A stretch of DNA of 64,000 bases from positions 4,351,662-4,415,661 of the forward strand of contig NZ_CP011479.1 in NCBI RefSeq assembly GCF_001011155.1, in the 5' to 3' direction. The notes below the pieces were generated by a model. The model was not told the DNA's origin. It searched no databases and saw only the letters and a list, made by a program, of their open reading frames with translations. The position numbers were made by a program, and so were the translations under genes. This document shows positions 58,838 to 64,000 of the stretch, one piece after another (the first letter of the stretch is position 1; every line of letters begins with the position of its first letter). Source of the stretch: Hoeflea sp. IMCC20628. Its GTDB lineage: Bacteria > Pseudomonadota > Alphaproteobacteria > Rhizobiales > Rhizobiaceae.

Positions 58838-60220
58838 ATGAATTTGCCCATTCAACCCAATGATATCCAGGCGGTCATCGAAGCTGATCGCGCCCATGTC
58901 TGGCATCACCTGATCCAGCACAAGCCGTTTGAGACCATTGATCCGCGCATCATGGTTGAAGGTCGCGGCATGCGGGTCTGGGATGCGACCGGCAAGGAGC
59001 ATCTCGACGGGGTGTCCGGTGGCGTCTGGACGGTCAATGTCGGCTATGGCCGGGAAAGCATTGCCGATGCGGTGCGCGATCAGCTGGTCAAGATGAACTA
59101 TTTCGCCAACAGCGCCGGATCGATCCCCGGCGCGATGTTCGCCAAGCAGCTGATCGAGAAGATGCCGGGCTTGAGCCGGGTCTATTATTCAAATTCCGGA
59201 TCGGAGGCCAACGAGAAGGCGTTCAAGATGATCCGGCAGATTTCGCACCGGCATCACGGCGGCAAGAAATACAAGATCCTTTACCGCGACCGCGACTACC
59301 ACGGCACCACAATTGGCGCGCTGTCGGCCGGTGGACAGATGCAACGGGTGGAGCAATACGGGCCGATGGTTCCGGGATTTGTCATGGTGCCGCATTGCCT
59401 TGAGTACCGCAACCAGTATCCGGACGCAGAAAGTTATGGTCTTGCTGCGGCAAATGCCATTGAAGAGGTGATCCTGCGCGAAGGCCCCGACACCGTCGGC
59501 GGCTTGTGCCTTGAGCCGATTACAGCGGGCGGCGGTGTGATTACCCCACCTCCGGGCTATTGGGAGCGGGTGCAGGAGATCTGTTCCAAGTACAACATCC
59601 TTTTGCATATCGATGAAGTGGTCTGCGGCGTCGGCCGCACCGGGGCCTGGTTCGGCTATCAGCATTACGGCATCAAGCCGGATTTCGTCACCATGGCCAA
59701 GGGCGTGGCATCCGGCTATGCGGCAATTTCCTGCACGGTGACGACGGAAGCGGTGTTCGAGCAATTCAAAGATGACCCGTCCGATCCGATGTCCTATTTC
59801 CGTGATATCTCGACCTTTGGCGGATGCGCCGCAGGTCCGGCAGCCGCACTTGAAAACATGCGGATCATCGAGGATGAAAACCTCATCGAGAACACCCAGG
59901 TGATGGGTGAAAGGATACTGGACAATCTGCGGGTGCTGCAGGAAAAACACGCGGTGATCGGCGATGTGCGCGGCAAGGGACTGTTTGTCGGGGCTGAACT
60001 GGTCAGCGACCGCAAAACCAAGGATCCGGTAGACGAGAAAAGGATGCAGGCGGTGGTGGCCGACTGCATGGCACAAGGCGTTATCATCGGTGCAACCAAC
60101 CGCTCGCTACCCGGCTTCAACAACACCCTTTGCTTCAGCCCGGCGCTGATCGCCACTGCACAGGACATCGATCAGATTACTGACAGCGTCGACCGTGCGC
60201 TGACCAAGGTGTTCGGCTGA
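58838..60220 (+). CDS. tpa: Taurine--pyruvate aminotransferase
   Basis: A 460-residue class III PLP aminotransferase that transfers the amino group of taurine to pyruvate, giving sulfoacetaldehyde and alanine. The PLP lysine is K288 in FVTMAKGVASGY, with the cofactor Asp in HIDEVVCGVGRTG. The N-terminus (QAVIEADRAHVWHHLIQHKPFE) and VSGGVWTVNVGYGRESIADAVRD are typical of Tpa. The name rests partly on the nearby xsc and TauR-type genes. The ATG at 58838 has GGGAG ten bases upstream; the longer frame from 58682 reads through the operator and is rejected. Confidence 0.93.
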   Translation: MNLPIQPNDIQAVIEADRAHVWHHLIQHKPFETIDPRIMVEGRGMRVWDATGKEHLDGVSGGVWTVNVGYGRESIADAVRDQLVKMNYFANSAGSIPGAMFAKQLIEKMPGLSRVYYSNSGSEANEKAFKMIRQISHRHHGGKKYKILYRDRDYHGTTIGALSAGGQMQRVEQYGPMVPGFVMVPHCLEYRNQYPDAESYGLAAANAIEEVILREGPDTVGGLCLEPITAGGGVITPPPGYWERVQEICSKYNILLHIDEVVCGVGRTGAWFGYQHYGIKPDFVTMAKGVASGYAAISCTVTTEAVFEQFKDDPSDPMSYFRDISTFGGCAAGPAAALENMRIIEDENLIENTQVMGERILDNLRVLQEKHAVIGDVRGKGLFVGAELVSDRKTKDPVDEKRMQAVVADCMAQGVIIGATNRSLPGFNNTLCFSPALIATAQDIDQITDSVDRALTKVFG

Positions 60221-60241
60221 GCCAAACCCATTAAACGCAAC

Positions 60242-60282
60242 GCGAAAGGGGCAGGACACAATCACCGTCCTGCCCCTTTCGC
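60242..60282. terminator. 16-bp perfect inverted repeat after tpa
   Basis: GCGAAAGGGGCAGGAC (60242-60257) is exactly complementary to GTCCTGCCCCTTTCGC (60267-60282), with a nine-base loop, 21 bp after the tpa stop. A very stable hairpin, probably the tpa terminator, though no T-run follows. Confidence 0.75.
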
Positions 60283-60372
60283 TATGCCATGTCAGCCGAT
60301 ATGCTCAAAAAATCATCCATGGCATCGCATGGACCGCTACTGACTTCCCGGTCGACTTGGCCCATGGATCCA

Positions 60373-60477
60373 CTAAAGCACGTTGCATTCAATCGTATTC
60401 ATGCAATGTGCTTTAGGTTTTTGTTTTGGCGCGTGTTTTTTCCGAAAACCGGTTCCCACTTTTCGGAACACGCTTTA
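60373..60477. repeat. Rhizobial RIME-like palindromic intergenic repeat
   Basis: Two adjacent hairpins. The first pairs CTAAAGCACGTTGCAT with ATGCAATGTGCTTTAG (60373-60416, one mismatch). The second (60431-60473) pairs TTCCGAAAA with TTTTCGGAA and GCGTG with CACGC around CCGGTTCCCAC. The CCGAAAACCGGTTCCCAC core is a well-known mobile-type intergenic repeat in rhizobial genomes. Both hairpins end in CTTTAGG. It lies just ahead of the tauR-type gene, in a 305-bp gap without other genes. Confidence 0.8.
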
Positions 60478-60525
60478 GGGACAGAGCGACGTTTGCGCGC
60501 CATCATGGGCCCGCGGGGCACCTGA

Positions 60526-61998
60526 ATGCCGATACCGATAGAGACATTTTTCCTCGATCCCAAATTCGAGGGAACACTGCAGCAGAAAATCCAGAGGATG
60601 ATCAGCGAGGGCGTTCTGTCGGGACGCTTCATTCAGGGGGCGAAGCTGCCTTCGAGCCGCAAACTGGCTGTTCATCTCGGAATCAGCCGAATCACGGTGA
60701 CGCTGGCCTACAGCGAACTGGTTTCCGATGATTACCTGATCGCAAAAGGGCGCTCGGGATATTATGTTTCGCCGACCGCACCGCAACGCAGTCGCTTTGA
60801 GGCACCAAAAGGCGTCTTCACCGATTGTGTCGACTGGGGCAAAGCTATCGGACAACGGTTTTCCGATCAGGTCCTGCCGGAAAAACCGATAGACTGGAGG
60901 AGCTACCCCTATCCCTTTATCTACGGGCAGGCCGATGACCGGATTTTCGACCACAGCAACTGGCGGCAATGCGCGTTACAGGCGCTGGGAAAGCGGGAGT
61001 TTTCGACCGTCACGGCTGACAGCTTTGAACGGGATGATCCCGAACTGGTCAAATATATCGCGCTCAACACCCTGCCACGGCGTGGTATCCAAGCAAAGCC
61101 GGAACAAATCCTGATCACCATGGGTGCTCAAAACGCATTGTGGCTGTGCGCTCAGGTGCTGCTCAATCAACGGCGCACGGCAGCGATGGAGAATCCAGGC
61201 TATTCGGGCCTGCGGGTGGCGCTCAATCTGGCCCGTTGCACCGTTGCCTCGGTGCCGGTGGATGATTGCGGCATGGTGCTTGATGCATTGCCAGTTGAGA
61301 CCGATGTTGTTTTCACCACGCCAAGCCATCATTGCCCGACCAATGTGACGATGCCGCTTGAACGCCGGCGGGCGCTTCTCGAGCTCGCCAGCCGCCATGA
61401 TTTCATCATCGTCGAGGATGATTACGAATTCGAGATGTCGTTTCTCAATCCACCCGAACCGGCGCTCAAATCACTCGATGAGGAGGGCCGGGTGATTTAT
61501 GTCGGCTCGTTTTCCAAATCTCTGTTTCCCGGTTTGCGACTTGGTTATGTCGTCGGATCGGAAGTGTTCATCCGTGAAGCCCGAGCCCTTCGCGCCGCGA
61601 TTTTGCGGCACCCGCCGGGGCACCTGCAACGAACGGCGGCCAATTTCCTGTCATTGGGGCACTACGATGCGCTGGTGGCACGGATGGGTCAGATCTACCG
61701 CAAACGCCGGGAGATCATGCAGGAAGCCATCGAACAGTGCGGACTCGAATCGGGCGGTATGAATGTGTCAGGGGGATCAAGTTTCTGGCTCAAGACACCC
61801 GACGGCGTCGACGCACGCGATCTTGCTTTTGCACTCAAGAATCGCGGTGTGCTGATCGAGCCGGGGCATGTGTTCTTCGAGCGCCCGGAAGACGGCGCGC
61901 GGTATTTCCGCATTGCCTATTCGTCGATCGAAAGCGCCAAGATATCGGCCGGAATCAAGATCATTGGCGAGACCCTGCGGACCTTCGGCGGGCGTTGA
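60526..61998 (+). CDS. tauR: MocR/GntR-family PLP-dependent regulator, TauR-like
   Basis: A 490-residue MocR-type regulator. The N-terminal winged helix (about 12-80) has IQRMISEGVLSGRFIQGAKL, SSRKLAVHLGISRITVTLAY and GRSGYYVS. The aminotransferase-like domain (about 120-485) has the PLP lysine K331 in VGSFSKSLFPGLRLGYVVG and VEDDYEFEM. TauR activates taurine genes with PLP and taurine as effectors in Rhodobacter. The assignment here is from the position between tpa and xsc. It is in the same direction as tpa but separated from it by a terminator-like hairpin and a repeat, so it likely has its own promoter. Confidence 0.88.
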   Translation: MPIPIETFFLDPKFEGTLQQKIQRMISEGVLSGRFIQGAKLPSSRKLAVHLGISRITVTLAYSELVSDDYLIAKGRSGYYVSPTAPQRSRFEAPKGVFTDCVDWGKAIGQRFSDQVLPEKPIDWRSYPYPFIYGQADDRIFDHSNWRQCALQALGKREFSTVTADSFERDDPELVKYIALNTLPRRGIQAKPEQILITMGAQNALWLCAQVLLNQRRTAAMENPGYSGLRVALNLARCTVASVPVDDCGMVLDALPVETDVVFTTPSHHCPTNVTMPLERRRALLELASRHDFIIVEDDYEFEMSFLNPPEPALKSLDEEGRVIYVGSFSKSLFPGLRLGYVVGSEVFIREARALRAAILRHPPGHLQRTAANFLSLGHYDALVARMGQIYRKRREIMQEAIEQCGLESGGMNVSGGSSFWLKTPDGVDARDLAFALKNRGVLIEPGHVFFERPEDGARYFRIAYSSIESAKISAGIKIIGETLRTFGGR

Positions 61999-62043
61999 AA
62001 CCACTCGCCGAAGGGGGGCAGGTTGCGTTATCGGCCAGTTCCG

Positions 62044-63828
62044 TCAGGCAGCACCTTTTTGCGGGCGCATGTCGTTGCGGCTGATGCCGGCAACAACGAC
62101 AGGCTTTTTCATGGCGTCCCTGCGGAAGGGCTCGCCCAGCTCCTGATTGAGCACGATTTCGATGAACGTGGTCTCACCCTTCTTCATCTGGCGCTCAACC
62201 GCTTTGGCCAGTTCCTCGGTCAGCGCGTGCTGATCCTTGACCACCACGCCATGGGCGCCGCAGGCTTCCGCGATCCTGGCATAGGAGGTGTCGCGGTCGA
62301 GTTCGGTGCCGACGAAATTATTGTCGTACCAGAGCGTGGTGTTGCGCTTTTCCGCACCCCATTGGTAGTTGCGGAAGATCACCATGGTGATCGGCGGCCA
62401 TTCATCGCGGCCGCAGGCGGTCATCTCGTTCATCGAGATGCCGAAGGCGCCGTCACCGGAAAAACCGACGACCGGGATATCGGGCTGACCGATCTTGGCG
62501 CCGAGGATCGACGGGAAGCCATAGCCGCAGGGCCCGAACAAGCCGGGCGCGAGATATTTGCGGCCCTCTTCGAAACTCGGATAGGCATTGCCGATGGCGC
62601 AGTTATTGCCGATATCCGACGAGATGATGGCGTTTTTCGGCAGCGCTGCCTGAATGGCGCGCCAGGCCTGACGGGGTGACATCAGGTCGGCGTCGCGCTT
62701 GCGTGATTGCGCGTTCCACTCGGTACCGGGATCATCTTCCTCGTGATCAAGCGAAGACAGTTCCTGCGCCCAGCGCGATTTGGTCAGCGACACCAGATTG
62801 CGCCGGTCCTCGCGGCCAGCATTGCCGGCATCACCCGAAAGCTGGGCCAGGATAGCGCGCGCCACTTTGGTTGCATCCCCTTCGATGCCGACGGTGACTT
62901 TCTTGGTCAGGCCAATTCGGTCGGCGTTTATATCGACCTGAATCACGTCGGCGTCTTTCGGCCAGTAATCGATACCGTAGCCGGGCAAGGTCGAGAACGG
63001 ATTGAGCCTTGTGCCGAGCGCCAGCACCACATCGGCCTTGGCGATCAGTTCCATTGCGGCCTTTGAGCCATTGTAGCCGAGCGGGCCGACAGCCAGCGGG
63101 TGCGATCCGGGGAAACTGTCATTGTGCTGGTAGTTGGAGCAGACCGGCGCATCGAGGCGGTCGGCGAGTTCGACAACATCCGGGATGGCGCCGGAGAGCA
63201 CCACGCCGGCACCCGACAGGATGACCGGAAACTTGGCTTTCGAGAGAAGCCCGGCGGCTTGCGCAATGGCCTGCTCGCCGCCGGCAGGACGTTCGAAGCG
63301 GACCATCTGCGGCAGATCGACATCAATCACCTGCGTCCACATATCGCGCGGAATGTTCATCTGCGCCGGCGCCGAGCCACGCCAGGCCTTCATGATCACC
63401 CGGTTGAGCACTTCGGGAATGCGCGACGCATCGCGGACCTCTTCTTGGTAGCAGACGCAATCGGCAAACAGCCGCATCTGCTCCATCTCCTGAAAACCGC
63501 CCTGGCCGATGGTCTTGTTGGCCGCCTGCGGGGTGATCAGCAGCATCGGCGTGTGGTTCCAGTAGGCGGTCTTGACCGGGGTGACGAAGCCGGTGACGCC
63601 GGGACCGTTCTGGGCAATGGCCATGGCCATCTTGCCGGTGGTGCGGATGTAGCCGTCGCACATCAACCCGGCATTGGTTTCGTGGGCGCAATCCCAGAAA
63701 GTGATCCCGGCCTTGGGGAACAGGTCCGACACCGGCATCATGGCCGATCCGATGATGCCGAATGCATGCTCGATGCCGTGCATCTGGAGAACCTTCACGA
63801 AAGCTTCCTCGGTGGTCATTTTTGGCAT
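62044..63828 (-). CDS. xsc: Sulfoacetaldehyde acetyltransferase
   Basis: A 594-residue thiamine diphosphate enzyme that converts sulfoacetaldehyde and phosphate to acetyl phosphate and sulfite. The N-terminal PYR domain (AFGIIGSAMMPVSDLFPKAGI, CDGYIRTTGKMAMAIAQNGPG) and the C-terminal PP domain (GFSGDGAFGISMNEMTACGRDEWPPITMVIFRNYQWG, the ThDP motif at 450-490 region) fit Xsc rather than acetolactate synthase. The ATG at 63828 has AGGAGGAG, a strong site. It converges with tauR. The usual partner pta (phosphate acetyltransferase) is not in the window. Confidence 0.95.
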   Translation of the reverse strand: MPKMTTEEAFVKVLQMHGIEHAFGIIGSAMMPVSDLFPKAGITFWDCAHETNAGLMCDGYIRTTGKMAMAIAQNGPGVTGFVTPVKTAYWNHTPMLLITPQAANKTIGQGGFQEMEQMRLFADCVCYQEEVRDASRIPEVLNRVIMKAWRGSAPAQMNIPRDMWTQVIDVDLPQMVRFERPAGGEQAIAQAAGLLSKAKFPVILSGAGVVLSGAIPDVVELADRLDAPVCSNYQHNDSFPGSHPLAVGPLGYNGSKAAMELIAKADVVLALGTRLNPFSTLPGYGIDYWPKDADVIQVDINADRIGLTKKVTVGIEGDATKVARAILAQLSGDAGNAGREDRRNLVSLTKSRWAQELSSLDHEEDDPGTEWNAQSRKRDADLMSPRQAWRAIQAALPKNAIISSDIGNNCAIGNAYPSFEEGRKYLAPGLFGPCGYGFPSILGAKIGQPDIPVVGFSGDGAFGISMNEMTACGRDEWPPITMVIFRNYQWGAEKRNTTLWYDNNFVGTELDRDTSYARIAEACGAHGVVVKDQHALTEELAKAVERQMKKGETTFIEIVLNQELGEPFRRDAMKKPVVVAGISRNDMRPQKGAA

Positions 63829-63879
63829 CGGACACTCCTCCTTGTTGAAGGCTAGAAACCACAACTGGCCCGAACCGCT

Positions 63880-63911
63880 CTAGTGCCAGTTTCGCGGTTT
63901 GACGACGCCAG
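63880..63911 (-). promoter_or_regulatory. Candidate TauR operator upstream of xsc
   Basis: On the minus strand CTGGCGTCGT (63911-63902) and CTGGCACTAG (63889-63880) are direct repeats with starts 22 bp apart, 52 bp before the xsc ATG. The second half resembles CTGGCCCTAT before tpa. Same pitch and orientation relative to the gene as the tpa site. Confidence 0.6.
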
Positions 63912-64000
63912 ATCAGTTTGCAGACGGCCGCGCGTCACGGCAAAGCCTGCCGGGCCGGATCAATTCTGCGGTCAGGCCGCGCCGAGGCGCCTAGAGCGAG

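Overview
The window is a GC-rich, densely coded chromosomal segment from an alphaproteobacterium, most likely a marine-type member of the Hyphomicrobiales/Rhizobiaceae group (Hoeflea-like; an inference from gene content, not a measured identity). Pointers are a PmtA-type phospholipid N-methyltransferase next to dnaJ/dnaK, ActS/ActR (RegB/RegA) behind hrpB, MmcB, the rhizobial 'CCGGTTCCCACTTTTCGG' palindromic repeat, and a GAAC-N7-GAAC LexA-type site. No rRNA, tRNA, phage, insertion sequence or CRISPR array was recognised.

Layout. 1-3952: the 3' part of xseA, then a two-gene DNA-repair-like unit: a radical SAM protein with a helix-hairpin-helix tail, and a DUF4130-UdgX fusion. A LexA-type box overlaps a predicted -10 just before the radical SAM start. 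4005-9418 (minus strand): ybaK, an ArsC-like protein, guaA, a nucleosidase, a thioesterase, tspO and an RsmB-type rRNA methyltransferase. 9597-18188 (minus): a seven-gene catabolic operon (M20 deacylase, oligopeptide-type ABC transporter, aldehyde dehydrogenase, SDR). 18252-27474: mostly housekeeping genes (rlpA-like, an SDR, queG, a GST, uppP, TauE/SafE, an NDUFA9-like protein, DUF1330, pyrF, an FMN reductase, pmtA) plus a 50-residue secreted peptide ORF. 27587-33185: dnaJ, dnaK with an RpoH-type promoter, and a PBP1A-family enzyme. 33411-40056: an M20 dipeptidase, a divergent AraC regulator/SDR pair around a symmetrical operator-like site, and polA. 40249-46330: a YnjBCD-type ABC importer overlapping hrpB. 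46400-49746: the ActS/ActR redox two-component system, mmcB and an L,D-transpeptidase lipoprotein. 49852-55820 (minus): malate synthase G, a stand-alone hydantoinase A-type protein and a cytochrome P450. 56079-58511: gyrB. 58838-63828: taurine/sulfoacetaldehyde catabolism: tpa, a MocR/TauR-type regulator and a convergent xsc.

How the genes work together. The clearest pathway is taurine dissimilation: Tpa makes sulfoacetaldehyde and Xsc cleaves it to acetyl phosphate and sulfite. The TauR-type regulator lies between them, and both promoters carry paired CTGGC direct repeats with the same 22-bp pitch. GlcB could help assimilate the resulting C2 units. The radical SAM/UdgX pair is the best candidate for an incompletely described system: a covalent uracil-DNA-binding protein coupled to an uncharacterised radical SAM enzyme, apparently SOS-controlled. 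The 9.6-18.2 kb operon would import a peptide- or amide-like compound, hydrolyse it and oxidise the product through an alcohol/aldehyde step; its substrate cannot be told from sequence.

Start codons were chosen by Shine-Dalgarno spacing and family N-termini, so many starts lie downstream of the longest possible frame. All functional calls rest on motif recognition by eye; no database search was run.
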